From: an uncultured Eubacteriales bacterium
GTDB lineage: Bacteria; Bacillota; Clostridia; Oscillospirales; Acutalibacteraceae
Assembly: GCA_900316455.1 (NCBI GenBank)
Contig: ONCX01000010.1
Span: 1 to 64,000 of the forward strand
DNA length: 64,000 nucleotides
Reading direction: 5' to 3'
The notes below the pieces were generated by a model. The model saw nothing but the letters and a program-made list of their open reading frames with translations, had not been told where the DNA came from and did no database searches. Made by a program: the position numbers and the translations under genes. How positions within the stretch are numbered: the first letter of the stretch is position 1; every line of letters starts with the position of its first letter. This document shows positions 25,650 to 35,333 of the stretch, one piece after another.

Positions 25650-27425
25650 TTACGACCAGCTTATGCCTGACGGGAGAGTGAATTTGTTTTCCCTGTCGAT
25701 TTCGTAATCGCCGGTGAGGAAAAGCTCCGCCTCATTGCGTCTGCGGTACCAGAGTCCCTTGTAGGATTTACCGCTCGACTTGTGATAGCGGCAGAAGCCC
25801 TCGATTATCTGAGCGGGATCGGCTGCGCTGCCGGAGCGGTGAGCGATTATCGCGGACTTGAGATAGAATTTTGACGAATCCTTCTCCCACAGATATGGAC
25901 CGACGTTGTAGCAGAATGAAACCAGCGCGTCAAACTGAACCTGATTGAGCAGAACGCCGTTTCGTGAAGCCCATTCGTTTACCGACTTCACGTAGTCGCC
26001 GAGGTTGAGATCGGCGTTGAGCAGCATTTTCGCGGTTTCCTCGGTCAGATATGGCTTTTCGCTTGTGAGGATATATTCACTGCCGATAAGCTCCTCGATA
26101 TCCTTGTTGAATTCGGATATTGCCTTTGACTCAGACCATGATTTGCTGGCGGTTGTGGTTTTGGCGTGTCCGTAGCCGACTGTCCAGAAGCCGGAAACGT
26201 CCTTGTAGGGATAATATACGGTTTCGCCGGTGGGAAGCACCGTTCCGCCGCCCTCCCATATGGATATGAATTCCGCGCCCTTTTCGCTGACATGAAGCTC
26301 CTTAATGTCATTGTTTGGCGGAGCGAGAACCACAACGCACGCCACCGCGCTCGAATTGCCGCACTTTGCCGTAATGCTGTAAAGTCCCGGAGACATTCCC
26401 GTTGCAATGCCCTTGCCGCTTACCGGACATTTGCCGGAATCCGACGACGTGTAACTGACGGTCGAGCCGCCAACGCTGCGCGCAAGATTGACCGACTGCC
26501 CCGGCTCCACATAGTAATATCCCGTTGCGTAGCTGAGAGCCACGGATTGCGTGACGGTCTTGATATCTATGAGATATTTCGCCATGACATATCCGCTGCC
26601 GGAGCCGTATTCAACCTTGTGCCATTTGCTGCCCTTTTCAATTATGACAAGCTGCGAGCCTTTCTTGACGCTTCCGACAGTGGGATAATTCGTTCCCGCG
26701 CCCTTGCGTACATTCAATGTTCCGGAAACGTTCACCGTTCCGACGAGAACGCTTCTTGTGCCGGCAGCGACGGCTACGCTCAGATCGGCGGTTGTTGTGG
26801 TGGTTGAAGCTGTGGTTGAAGCCGTGGTTGAAGCTGTGGTTGATGCTGTGGTTGAAGCCGTGGTTGAAGCCGTGGTGGATGCCGTGGTTGAAGCCGTCTT
26901 TTCCACAGATACAAAATCACCGCGTATCCAGCCGTATTTGCCGGCTGAAAGCACTATTTTATACCAGCCGTCCTTTTTATCGACGTATTCATAAACGGAA
27001 TTCTTATTTGCCATGGCGACCTTGCCGTAATTTGTGCCGGCGCCCGAACGGACGTTGACCGACGTGGCTATGACCGTCAGCCTGCCGCTTGACGGCTCGG
27101 TCTGGGGTGAGGAATCGCCGCCGTAGAGACTTACAAAGTCGCCCAAGACCCAGCCCCAGCGCACTTCGCTGACCTTGATGTAATACCATGTGGTATTCTC
27201 GGCGGTTTTTGTTTCGGTATATTCGCATATCATGTCCTTTTTTACCGTGCCGATAAGGGCTGCCGATACCGACGGCTGAATGTGGAGGTTAAGCAGATTT
27301 GCGTTGATAACCAGTTTTTTGACGTTCTCTGTCTGCGACGGCTTTTGTGTGGAGGCTGTTGCAGTCGTCGCTTTTGTCCCTGTTAGTTGTGGTTGTTGTG
27401 TCGGAAGCGCCGGAAACAACGACAT
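25650..27425 (-). CDS. C-terminal part of a frameshifted cell-wall hydrolase: SH3 domains and GH24 lysozyme
   Basis: This frame encodes bacterial SH3 domains (three: about residues 35-105, 115-175 and 220-295), separated by a Thr/Ala/Ser linker made of seven T-T-A-S units (26797-26895), then an Ig-like segment and a C-terminal phage-type lysozyme domain (GH24; S-I-W-E-G-G near 390 and T-V-G-Y-G-H as catalytic region). Its first about 25 residues continue the linker of the upstream frame (27289-28416), so the true gene is one protein of about 960 residues split by a one-base shift near 27385-27400. As it stands it has no signal peptide. Start given is only the first possible codon. Confidence 0.8.
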   Translation of the reverse strand: MSLFPALPTQQPQLTGTKATTATASTQKPSQTENVKKLVINANLLNLHIQPSVSAALIGTVKKDMICEYTETKTAENTTWYYIKVSEVRWGWVLGDFVSLYGGDSSPQTEPSSGRLTVIATSVNVRSGAGTNYGKVAMANKNSVYEYVDKKDGWYKIVLSAGKYGWIRGDFVSVEKTASTTASTTASTTASTTASTTASTTASTTASTTTTTADLSVAVAAGTRSVLVGTVNVSGTLNVRKGAGTNYPTVGSVKKGSQLVIIEKGSKWHKVEYGSGSGYVMAKYLIDIKTVTQSVALSYATGYYYVEPGQSVNLARSVGGSTVSYTSSDSGKCPVSGKGIATGMSPGLYSITAKCGNSSAVACVVVLAPPNNDIKELHVSEKGAEFISIWEGGGTVLPTGETVYYPYKDVSGFWTVGYGHAKTTTASKSWSESKAISEFNKDIEELIGSEYILTSEKPYLTEETAKMLLNADLNLGDYVKSVNEWASRNGVLLNQVQFDALVSFCYNVGPYLWEKDSSKFYLKSAIIAHRSGSAADPAQIIEGFCRYHKSSGKSYKGLWYRRRNEAELFLTGDYEIDRENKFTLPSGISWS

Positions 27426-28416
27426 AATTGCCGTTGACCCAGCCCTTTTTGGAGCCGGAAACGGTTATGTAATACCATTTTTCCCCGTTGACGGTCTTTA
27501 CGTTCGTGAAGCTGTAGGAGGCGTTCTTTTTGACGGTGGTAACTATCTTGGAATTGGTTCCCGCTTCGCTGCGGACATTCAGCAGAGAAGCCGATACGGT
27601 CAGTTTACCGGAATCCGAGGAAGTGCCGCCTGTATTCTGAGACGATATGACGGTGACATAACCGCCATTGACCCAGCCGCTTATGGAATTGTTTATTTTG
27701 ATATAATACCACGTTTCATTCTCGACTGTCCTGACATTGCTGAAGGAGTACACCTGATCCTTTTTGGCGAGAAAGACCTTTTTGGAGGAGGTGCTTGCGC
27801 CTTCGCGGACATTCAGCGCGGAGGCGGCGATGCGGAGCTTGCCGCTTGCCGCCTGTGAGGAGGCGTCGGGATTCTGACCGACGGTAACGCTCTTTGCGTA
27901 TTCGGCGCATATATATCCCACGCCGGAATCAGTGGTTATTTTGTACCATTTTGTACCGCCGGAGTCGGTGGACTGACCCTCCGCAATGAACTTCTGTCCG
28001 GATTTGACGGTGGTTAAAATCCTGCCGCTCTTTGAAGCGGAGCTGCGTACATTCAAAAGAGCCGTGTTGACTTCGATTGCGTTCACGGAGCCGTTTACGA
28101 TTGAATCAATAAGACTGAGAGTCTTGCTGCCCGCTATGCCGTCGGCGGTAAGGCGGTAGTCCGACTGGAACTGCCTGACCGCGTTTTCGGTATCAACGTC
28201 GTATGTGCCGCCAGCCGATCCGCTTTTGAGGTAACCGAGACGTATGAGATTATTCTGGAGCTGTGTGACCTCGCTTCCGGTGGAATTAAGCCGGAGCGAG
28301 GAGGAAGCCGAAACAGTGACTACCCCGTTCGGCATATACGCTTCCGGAACCAAAACGCAGGACGAGCCGATTATTGCTGCGGCAGCGAGGACTGCGGCTA
28401 TTTTTTTGTAATTCAT
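27289..28416 (-). CDS. N-terminal part of a frameshifted cell-wall hydrolase: signal peptide, PG-binding domain and SH3 repeats
   Basis: Begins with a signal peptide (about 1-38, A-A-A-I-I-G-S-S), followed by a peptidoglycan-binding domain (L-R-L-N-S-T-G-S-E-V through G-S-K-T-L, about 42-105) and three SH3 domains each with L-N-V-R and W-Y-x-I/W-V-N-G motifs. After S-G-A-S-D-T-T-T-T-T the reading continues into out-of-frame, Lys/Arg-rich residues for about 30 codons and stops. The proper continuation is in the frame of 25650-27425. ATG 28416 follows AAGGGG at about 13 bases; a GTG just before it is possible. Confidence 0.8.
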   Translation of the reverse strand: MNYKKIAAVLAAAAIIGSSCVLVPEAYMPNGVVTVSASSSLRLNSTGSEVTQLQNNLIRLGYLKSGSAGGTYDVDTENAVRQFQSDYRLTADGIAGSKTLSLIDSIVNGSVNAIEVNTALLNVRSSASKSGRILTTVKSGQKFIAEGQSTDSGGTKWYKITTDSGVGYICAEYAKSVTVGQNPDASSQAASGKLRIAASALNVREGASTSSKKVFLAKKDQVYSFSNVRTVENETWYYIKINNSISGWVNGGYVTVISSQNTGGTSSDSGKLTVSASLLNVRSEAGTNSKIVTTVKKNASYSFTNVKTVNGEKWYYITVSGSKKGWVNGNYVVVSGASDTTTTTNRDKSDDCNSLHTKAVADRERQKTGYQRKSA

Positions 28417-28436
28417 CACGAAAAACAGCCCCTTTG

Positions 28437-29615
28437 TTAAATATTGATCCTTGCTACTCCGGACTCCACGGCAGCCTTTGCAACGGCGCGTGATACCCTT
28501 TCCACAACGCGCTTGTCAAGCGCGCTGGGAATTATGTATTCGGGAGAAAGCTCGCTGTCCTCTATAATTCCGGCGATGGCATAGGCTGCGGCGATTTTCA
28601 TTTCGTCGTTGATATCCGAAGCCCTCACGTCAAGAGCGCCGCGGAATATTCCCGGGAAAGCCAGAACGTTGTTTATCTGGTTGGGGAAGTCGCTCCTGCC
28701 TGTGCCGACGACAGCGGCTCCGGCAGCCTTCGCCACGTCCGGCATAATTTCGGGAGTGGGATTTGCCATTGCGAATACCATCGCGCCCTCAGCCATCGAC
28801 GAAACCATTTCGCCTGTCAGCACATTCGGAGCCGATAGCCCGATGAACACGTTCGCGCCGGCGACCGCCTCTTTAAGAGTGCCTTTGATGTGCGCGGAAT
28901 TGGTTACTGTGGACATATAAGCCTGTTCGCTGTTGAGACGTTCGTCGCCCTCGCAGATAATGCCCTTGCTGTTGCACATTATGACTTCCCTCACGCCGAG
29001 AGACAGAAGCAGCTTGGTCACGGCAATGGCTGCCGCTCCCGCGCCGTTTACCGCGATTTTAAGCTCGGAGAGCTTTCTTCCCGTCAGACGGCAGGCGTTT
29101 ATCATAGCGGCGGCGACGCATACAGCCGTACCGTGCTGATCGTCGTGGAATATCGGGATATCGCAGATTTTTTTGAGTCTGCGTTCGATTTCAAAGCATC
29201 TTGGCGCGGAAATATCCTCCAGATTCACGCCGCCGAAGCTTCCGGCTATCAGGGCGACGGTGTTTACAATGGTATCCACGTCGTTGGAGCGTATGCAGAG
29301 CGGAATTGCGTCCACGTCGCCGAATTTCTTGAAGAGGGCGCATTTGCCCTCCATAACGGGCATGCCCGCCTCCGGACCGATATTGCCCAGACCCAGCACC
29401 GCCGAGCCGTCGGTTATTACCGCGACAAGGTTGGAACGGCGCGTGAGATCATAGCTTTTGTTTATATCCTTCTGAATTTCAAGGCAGGGCTTTGCCACTC
29501 CCGGCGTATAGGCGAGCGAGAGATCCTCGCTCGTCTCCACGGGACAGCGCGTCACGACTTCTATTTTGCCCTTCCATTCGTAATGCTTTTTTAATGATTC
29601 CGACTGATAATCCAT
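28437..29615 (-). CDS. Malic enzyme (NAD(P)-dependent, oxaloacetate-decarboxylating)
   Basis: A 392-residue malic enzyme of the short bacterial class: malate to pyruvate and CO2 with reduction of NAD(P). Visible: S-L-A-Y-T-P-G-V-A near the start, the Lys region K-F-G-D-V-D-A-I-P, the metal site F-H-D-D-Q-H-G-T, and the Rossmann G-A-G-A-A-A-I. No C-terminal phosphotransacetylase domain. ATG 29615 follows AAAGGA. It lies 21 bases upstream of the SH3/lysozyme gene but the functions are unrelated. Confidence 0.93.
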   Translation of the reverse strand: MDYQSESLKKHYEWKGKIEVVTRCPVETSEDLSLAYTPGVAKPCLEIQKDINKSYDLTRRSNLVAVITDGSAVLGLGNIGPEAGMPVMEGKCALFKKFGDVDAIPLCIRSNDVDTIVNTVALIAGSFGGVNLEDISAPRCFEIERRLKKICDIPIFHDDQHGTAVCVAAAMINACRLTGRKLSELKIAVNGAGAAAIAVTKLLLSLGVREVIMCNSKGIICEGDERLNSEQAYMSTVTNSAHIKGTLKEAVAGANVFIGLSAPNVLTGEMVSSMAEGAMVFAMANPTPEIMPDVAKAAGAAVVGTGRSDFPNQINNVLAFPGIFRGALDVRASDINDEMKIAAAYAIAGIIEDSELSPEYIIPSALDKRVVERVSRAVAKAAVESGVARINI

Positions 29616-29664
29616 TTATAACTATCCTTTCACCACGTAATGAATCCCGTTTGATTGTGTCAGA

Positions 29665-30591
29665 TTACTTCTTTTTGTTTGACTTTGTTTTTGACTTTGG
29701 CTTGACCTCTTCAAACTCGCTCCCCTTGACTTTGTAGGTGAATTTCTGGACAGCCTTGCCGGTTTTGTAATCTGTTTTGGTATAGACGACTGTTCCGGAG
29801 CCTTCCTCGTCGCCGGCTTTCCATTCCTGACTGTAGACATAGCGGACGCCGTCCTCTATATTCTCGAAATTGCCGACGTACAGACCGTATTCAGGGTGAA
29901 GCTCATAGAGCGCGTTTTCCACCTCGCTGGAAACGCCGAAGTCGCTGAGAAGCTTGAAGTCCTCATCGGCGAAGGAGCTGATCTTGGCTTCTCTGCCGAT
30001 AACCTTGAGATATGCCTCCGCGTATGCCTCGCACTGTCTGAGCATGGAATCCGTCAGCTCGCTGTCAGTGGGAGCGTCTATAGCCTTTTTTGCGAGAGCG
30101 GCGGGGAACATATTCCTGACCGACGGCACGAACTGACCGCCGTCCTTGGCTTCCTGAGCGTCTTTGAATATGTATCTGCCGTCCTTAACGTCGAACTGAA
30201 TAAGGGTGGGAACGCAGGAAGCGCCGGTGTTGTCCACGAGAATTCCGTTTACAAAGCCGTAGCCGGAATATCCGCAAAGCGCGTAGACCTCAACGTGACT
30301 GTCGTTTTTACTGAAGCCGAGTACCATGTGGCTTTCGCCCATGCATTCGCTTCCGAAGAAGCTTTTGCTGCCGCCGACCGCGGCGTACCTGTAGGTTTTG
30401 CCGTCGATAGTCACATCGGACGGCGACACATGCTCGCGCGCGAAAATACTGAGCGCTACCGCCTCGTCAAGCTCGGCGGGAACGTCGGTGCTGTAGGTCT
30501 TGGGATTGAACGCCGAGACGAAAACCGCCGCGACTATGGCGACTATGCCGATGCAGATGAATCCCATTGCGAATTTCTTGTTGTTAAGCAT
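29665..30591 (-). CDS. Single-pass membrane-anchored protein of unknown function
   Basis: A 308-residue protein with a short cytoplasmic N-terminus, one membrane helix (about 8-28) and an extracytoplasmic domain that ends in a Lys/Ser-rich tail (K-P-K-S-K-T-K-S-N-K-K-K). I recognise no family. The domain has a Cys at G-S-E-C and other scattered Cys. ATG 30591 follows AAAGGGG. It is followed by malic enzyme with a 49-base gap and may be cotranscribed. Confidence 0.7.
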   Translation of the reverse strand: MLNNKKFAMGFICIGIVAIVAAVFVSAFNPKTYSTDVPAELDEAVALSIFAREHVSPSDVTIDGKTYRYAAVGGSKSFFGSECMGESHMVLGFSKNDSHVEVYALCGYSGYGFVNGILVDNTGASCVPTLIQFDVKDGRYIFKDAQEAKDGGQFVPSVRNMFPAALAKKAIDAPTDSELTDSMLRQCEAYAEAYLKVIGREAKISSFADEDFKLLSDFGVSSEVENALYELHPEYGLYVGNFENIEDGVRYVYSQEWKAGDEEGSGTVVYTKTDYKTGKAVQKFTYKVKGSEFEEVKPKSKTKSNKKK

Positions 30592-30702
30592 GATGAATGC
30601 CCCTTTCAGATTTTTTACGGTATGCCTGTCCGCCTTCTCTCATAGAATTATTTTAATACATCCGGCACGCAATGTCAACACACTTTTGAAAGCTAAGGGA
30701 AA

Positions 30703-31875
30703 TCAATAATTTCCGAGGAATTTAAAATAGCTCATTTCAGTGCTGAGGGAGCATATCAGCGCGCAAACGCGCTCGTCGTGTACGTTGCCGTTGAAATCAA
30801 GATAGAAACGGTACTGGAAATTCTGACCTCTGAGGGGACGGGATTCTATCTTGGATATATTCATACCGTTGGCGGCGAATCTCGACAGCACGCGGTAAAG
30901 ACTTCCCGTGCGGTGGGGAAGCGTGAACGTAAGGCTGATCTTGTCCGCGCCGTCGCGGATCACCATGTGCTTTGAAATGATAATGAAGCGGGTCTGATTG
31001 CCGTCGATATCCTGAATTCCCTCGTCTAAGATGTCAAGACCGAACTGCTTTCCGGCAACTCCGGAAGCTATAGCCGCCTTTGTGGGATCGTTCCAGCGCG
31101 CGACGTTCTTTGCGGCGACGGCGTTGTTGCTGTACTCGTTGGTATTGAAGCCGTGGGTCTGAATGTACCTTGCGCACTGGGCGAGCGCCTGCGGGTGCGC
31201 GTAGACCTCCTTTATTCCGTCAGGGCTTGCGCCCTTGGGAGCGAGAAGGCAGTGATTTATCGCAACGTCCGTCTCGCCCACAATATAGAACCCGTGAAGC
31301 GTGAGCAGGTCGTAAACGTCGTTGACCGCGCCGGCGGTGGTGTTTTCGAGAGGAAGCACGCCGAAATCCGCGTACTCCTCGGTCACTGCGTCGAATACGT
31401 CACGGAATCCGGGGAAGAACACCGGCTCCGCGTCCTCGCCGAAGAACTGCTTTGCGGCGAGATGCGAATAAGCGCCGGACGTTCCCTGACAGGCTATTTT
31501 GGAGCCTTTGATTATCTTACCGGCGGTGAGGAATTTCTTGCGGAGCTTGCCGTCGTCGCCGTAGAGAAGCATCTGCTGATAGGTGCAGCTTATGTCGATG
31601 AGCGTAGCCATGAGAGTTCTCGCGCCGCCGCCGAATTCGCCCCCCTCGGCTTCGACCCGCTTGAGGATAGCCTGTTCGCGTTCGGGCTGAATGATGGGTG
31701 CGCCGGTTCGCTTTTTTATCGCGGCGACCTTTCCCGCAACGTGCATTCTGCGGACAAAAAGCTCAAGAAGCTGTTTGTCTATCTCGTCAATCTCTCCGCG
31801 AACGTCGTCAAGTCCGAAGTCCTCCGGAATGTCCGGAAGACCGGACATGCTGAAATTACTACCGGAAATGCTCAC
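30703..31875 (-). CDS. pheA: Bifunctional chorismate mutase/prephenate dehydratase
   Basis: A 390-residue fusion that converts chorismate to prephenate and then phenylpyruvate for phenylalanine. An N-terminal AroQ-type mutase (about 23-105; R-x-x-x-D-x-x-D-x-x-L-L, A-x-x-K) leads to a dehydratase domain (about 125-300; G-T-S-G-A-Y-S, L-P-L-E-N-T, N-Q-T-R-F) and a C-terminal ACT domain (F-T-L-P-H-R-T-G-S-L, E-S-R-P) for feedback by phenylalanine. GTG 31875 overlaps the aroC stop (GTGA), indicating coupling. Last gene of the aro operon. Confidence 0.92.
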   Translation of the reverse strand: MSISGSNFSMSGLPDIPEDFGLDDVRGEIDEIDKQLLELFVRRMHVAGKVAAIKKRTGAPIIQPEREQAILKRVEAEGGEFGGGARTLMATLIDISCTYQQMLLYGDDGKLRKKFLTAGKIIKGSKIACQGTSGAYSHLAAKQFFGEDAEPVFFPGFRDVFDAVTEEYADFGVLPLENTTAGAVNDVYDLLTLHGFYIVGETDVAINHCLLAPKGASPDGIKEVYAHPQALAQCARYIQTHGFNTNEYSNNAVAAKNVARWNDPTKAAIASGVAGKQFGLDILDEGIQDIDGNQTRFIIISKHMVIRDGADKISLTFTLPHRTGSLYRVLSRFAANGMNISKIESRPLRGQNFQYRFYLDFNGNVHDERVCALICSLSTEMSYFKFLGNY

Positions 31876-32960
31876 AGTCTGCCAACCTCCTTCATAAGCT
31901 CGGCAAGACCGATTGCGACAGCCGATTCGATTGCGGGAAGTGCGCGTGGAACTATGCAGGGATCATGTCTGCCGCCAACAGTGAGGATAGCGTCGCGCTG
32001 CTCCTTGAGGTCAACGGTGTGCTGCTCCTGCGATATTGACGGAGTGGGCTTGACGGCGGCGCGGAGTATTATCGGCATGCCGTCGGAAATGCCGCCGAGG
32101 ATTCCGCCGCAGACATTGCGCGTGGTGATAACGCGGTTACCGGCGATGGTGAAGGGGTCGTTGGACTCGCTGCCCCTCATTCTGGCGACGTCGAAGCCCG
32201 CGCCGAATTCCACGCCCTTGACAGCCGGAACGCCGTAAACGATGGAGGCAAGCACATTCTCAACGCCGCCGAACATCGGGGAGCCTATGCCCGCCGGAAC
32301 GCCCACAGCCGCGATTTCCACAATGCCGCCGACGCTGTCGTGATCGCTGCGGGCGTCGTCGATTCTGCGGCGCATACCCCTTTCGGCTTCCGGACGGTTG
32401 AGGGCGAAGAATCTCTCCTGAAGCCGGAGAAGCTGCTCGGCGTTTACCGAAACGGGGTCGAACGGATCGTCATACATATTCCCGATGGCGTATATATGTC
32501 CGCCGACGGTCACGCCCCTGCGCGCAAGTATCTGACGGCATACGGCTCCCGCGAATGTAAGGGGCGCGGTGAGCCTTCCGCTGAAATGACCTCCGCCGCG
32601 CACGTCGTTGTAGCCGTTGTAGCGGACCGCGCCGGTGTAATCGGCGTGTCCCGGACGCGGCAGGCGCTGCAGCTTGTCGTAATCCACCGAGCGCGTGTTG
32701 GAATTTTCGATGACGGCGCACAAGGGCGCGCCTGTGGTTACGTTGTTAAGTATACCTGAGCATACCTCCGGCATGTCCTCCTCCTTGCGCGGGGTGGAAG
32801 ATGAATCGTTGCCGGGTGCGCGGCGGTTCATCTGGAACTGTATCTCGTCAAAATCAAGCTCCTCGCCGGCGGGGAGACCGTCGATCACCACGCCTATGCC
32901 GACTCCGTGGCTTTCGCCGAATATTGATATTTTTATGTTATTTCCCCAAGTCGATGACAT
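31872..32960 (-). CDS. aroC: Chorismate synthase
   Basis: A 362-residue FMN-dependent enzyme that converts EPSP to chorismate. Family signatures present: G-E-S-H-G-x-G near the start, F-Q-M-N-R-R-A-P-G, the G-G-G-H-F-S-G-R segment, and G-G-I-L-G-G-I-S-D-G with the R-H-D-P tail. ATG 32960 was chosen because GGAGG precedes it by 8 bases; it overlaps aroA's end by 23 bp. It is coupled by overlap to both aroA and pheA. Confidence 0.95.
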   Translation of the reverse strand: MSSTWGNNIKISIFGESHGVGIGVVIDGLPAGEELDFDEIQFQMNRRAPGNDSSSTPRKEEDMPEVCSGILNNVTTGAPLCAVIENSNTRSVDYDKLQRLPRPGHADYTGAVRYNGYNDVRGGGHFSGRLTAPLTFAGAVCRQILARRGVTVGGHIYAIGNMYDDPFDPVSVNAEQLLRLQERFFALNRPEAERGMRRRIDDARSDHDSVGGIVEIAAVGVPAGIGSPMFGGVENVLASIVYGVPAVKGVEFGAGFDVARMRGSESNDPFTIAGNRVITTRNVCGGILGGISDGMPIILRAAVKPTPSISQEQHTVDLKEQRDAILTVGGRHDPCIVPRALPAIESAVAIGLAELMKEVGRL

Positions 32961-34251
32961 TTGCCTTACCTCCAAGAGAATTATATACTTCAAAGAATGA
33001 CGGATAGCTTTTGCGGACGCTGCGGGGCGTCGTTATGGTAATCTCCCCGTCCGCGCAGAGAGCGCCGATTGCCGCGGACATGACGATTCTGTGATCGCTG
33101 TAGCCGTGGACAGTGCCGCCTCTGAACCGCTTTACGCCGTGAATTACAAGCCCGTCGCGGTCGGGAGTGACCTCTGCCCTGCCGCCGAGCGAATTAATCA
33201 TTGCGGCTGTGGAAGCGAGACGGTCGCTTTCCTTGATGCGCAGCCTTTCGGCGTGTTCTATGACGGTAGTGCCCTCGCAGAGCGCGGCGCATACCGCGAG
33301 ACAAGGCACGAGGTCGGGAATCTGCCGCGCGTCGATGCGCTGTGCGCGGAGTATTCCGCTCCCGACGGTTATCTCGTCGTGACTAAGCTCTATTTCCGCG
33401 CCGAATTTACGGAACAGCTCAACAGCCGCCCTGTCGCCCTGCACTGAATCAAGACGCAGACCGCGCAGGGTGAGCCGGCTGCCGAGTGCGCCTGCGGCGA
33501 GGAAAAATCCTGCCTGCGACCAGTCGCCCTCTATGGAATAATTCCGTGCGGAATATCTCTGACCTCCGGCAATGAACCAGCCGTTTTCGGCGGGAATGAC
33601 CTCAACGCCGAAATCCGACATACAGCGCAAGGTCATATCGACATAAGCCGAGGACTGCAGCGGGGTTGTGAGGGTAATGCTGCTGTCGCCTTCGCAAAGC
33701 GGGAGCGCCATGAGCATTCCCGTGATGAACTGGGAGCTTATGTCGCCTGGCATTCTGTAATTTCCGGAGCGAAGCCTTCCTCTGCAAACGAGGGGAAGTC
33801 CGCCGTCCGAGACGCATTCCACGCCCGCCTGAGGGAGAAGCTCGCCGTACAGTCCGACCGGACGTGAAACAAGCGTGCCGCTGCCAACAAAACGCCCGTT
33901 GATTCCGGCGGCGCAGGCGATGGGAATGATGAATCTGAGCGTGGAGCCGGACTCGATACAGTTCACGGTTACAGGCTCGTCAAGACCGTCTCCGTAACGA
34001 CCGCCTATGCCGTCTATCGTGAGCGTATCGCCCGAAAGCTCCGCAGACGCGCCAAGAGCGGAAACGGCGTTGAGCGTCGCCCGCATGTCGTCGGAAAGCT
34101 CGATAGGCGAAAGGACGCTTCTACCTTCGGCGAGCGCGGCGCAGAGAATCGCCCTGTGCGCCGCGCTCTTTGAGGGCGGAATGTTCACCGTGCCGCAAAG
34201 CGAGCCGCCTCCGGAAATCCTGCATACCGATTCGTTTGTAAAAAGGCTCAT
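32938..34251 (-). CDS. aroA: 3-phosphoshikimate 1-carboxyvinyltransferase (EPSP synthase)
   Basis: A 437-residue enzyme joining shikimate 3-phosphate and PEP. P-P-S-K-S-A-A-H-R (Lys/Ser substrate loop), E-S-G-S-T-L-R-F, and R-I-K-E-S-D-R-L, D-H-R-I-V-M are the expected motifs. In the S-G-S-T-L-R-F region the class II-like spacing resembles many Firmicutes forms, but I do not predict inhibitor sensitivity. ATG 34251 overlaps aroB by 4 bp (ATGA). Confidence 0.94.
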   Translation of the reverse strand: MSLFTNESVCRISGGGSLCGTVNIPPSKSAAHRAILCAALAEGRSVLSPIELSDDMRATLNAVSALGASAELSGDTLTIDGIGGRYGDGLDEPVTVNCIESGSTLRFIIPIACAAGINGRFVGSGTLVSRPVGLYGELLPQAGVECVSDGGLPLVCRGRLRSGNYRMPGDISSQFITGMLMALPLCEGDSSITLTTPLQSSAYVDMTLRCMSDFGVEVIPAENGWFIAGGQRYSARNYSIEGDWSQAGFFLAAGALGSRLTLRGLRLDSVQGDRAAVELFRKFGAEIELSHDEITVGSGILRAQRIDARQIPDLVPCLAVCAALCEGTTVIEHAERLRIKESDRLASTAAMINSLGGRAEVTPDRDGLVIHGVKRFRGGTVHGYSDHRIVMSAAIGALCADGEITITTPRSVRKSYPSFFEVYNSLGGKANVIDLGK

Positions 34252-35333
34252 GAGTCCATTCCTTTCCGTATAAAATCAGGCAACCCGTCGCATCTTATCT
34301 TATGCACAAAGGAATCGCCTATATCCCGCAGCAGAACTATATTCATAAATTCGCCGCGCCGTTTTTTGTCAAGCATAGCCGCCGAGCAGAGCTGTCCGGT
34401 CGTGAATCCGCATTTTGTGGGCATTCCGCATTTTTCGAGAAGACGGGCTATCCTGTCGGAGACTCCGCGTGCGGAAAGTCCGGCGGCTTCTCCCGCGCGC
34501 GCCATAATCAGCATACCCACGCCCACAGCCTCGCCATGAGCGATCCCCTTATAGCAGGCGCATTTTTCGATGGCGTGACCCATTGTGTGACCGAAATTGA
34601 GCAGCATTCTCTCGCCGGACTCCCTTTCGTCACGTTCGACTACGCCGGCTTTGATTTCGATGGAACGTGCCGTCAGCTCTTCTATCATATCCGGATCCGT
34701 CCCGTGCTTTTCGAGCAATTCAAAAAGCTGCGCGGACTTGATGCACCCGTGCTTGATAATCTCGCCGAAGCCGTCGGTAACGTAGCGGCGGGGAAGCGTT
34801 GAGAGCGTTGCGGAGTCGATCAGCACAAGGCGCGGCTGGTGAAAACTGCCGACAAGATTCTTGCCGCAATCGAGATCTATGCCCGTCTTGCCGCCAACGG
34901 AGCTGTCGTTCTGGGAGAGGACGGTGGTGGGAATCTGTATAAAATCAATGCCGCGCAGATAAGTCGCCGCGGCGAACCCGCACATGTCGCCCGTCACGCC
35001 GCCGCCGAGAGCCACCGCGAAATCGCTGCGGGTGAGTTCCGCGCCCGTGAACGCCTCATACATTCCCACGACAGCCGGAAGCCGCTTGTTTTCCTCTCCC
35101 GCCGGAAACACATGGATATAAGCCGCATATCCGGCGGACACGAGCGAATCCCTGACATTTTCAGCGTAAAGCGGGGCAACGTTGCTGTCGGAAACTATCA
35201 CGCACCGTGCCGCCTTCGGCAGGATTTCCCTTATCATTTTCCCGCAGTCATTCAGGATTCCTCTCCGGATAACAACGTCGTAGGGTCTGCCTGTATTGAC
35301 ATGAATGGTTCCTGTGAATGACATGGAGTTCAT
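34248..35333 (-). CDS. aroB: 3-dehydroquinate synthase
   Basis: A 361-residue NAD- and metal-dependent enzyme producing 3-dehydroquinate from DAHP. G-G-G-V-T-G-D-M-C-G-F-A-A-A and the K-T-G-I-D, N-L-V-G-S-F-H-Q-P segments form the NAD and substrate sites; the metal His region N-F-G-H-T-x-G-H-A-I-E is intact. ATG 35333 overlaps tyrA by 4 bp. Second gene of the operon. Confidence 0.95.
   Translation of the reverse strand: MNSMSFTGTIHVNTGRPYDVVIRRGILNDCGKMIREILPKAARCVIVSDSNVAPLYAENVRDSLVSAGYAAYIHVFPAGEENKRLPAVVGMYEAFTGAELTRSDFAVALGGGVTGDMCGFAAATYLRGIDFIQIPTTVLSQNDSSVGGKTGIDLDCGKNLVGSFHQPRLVLIDSATLSTLPRRYVTDGFGEIIKHGCIKSAQLFELLEKHGTDPDMIEELTARSIEIKAGVVERDERESGERMLLNFGHTMGHAIEKCACYKGIAHGEAVGVGMLIMARAGEAAGLSARGVSDRIARLLEKCGMPTKCGFTTGQLCSAAMLDKKRRGEFMNIVLLRDIGDSFVHKIRCDGLPDFIRKGMDS

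Noticed and set aside
31153..32238. 361-codon open frame opposite pheA/aroC
   Set aside because: Entirely inside two convincingly identified genes; no ribosome site or family match.
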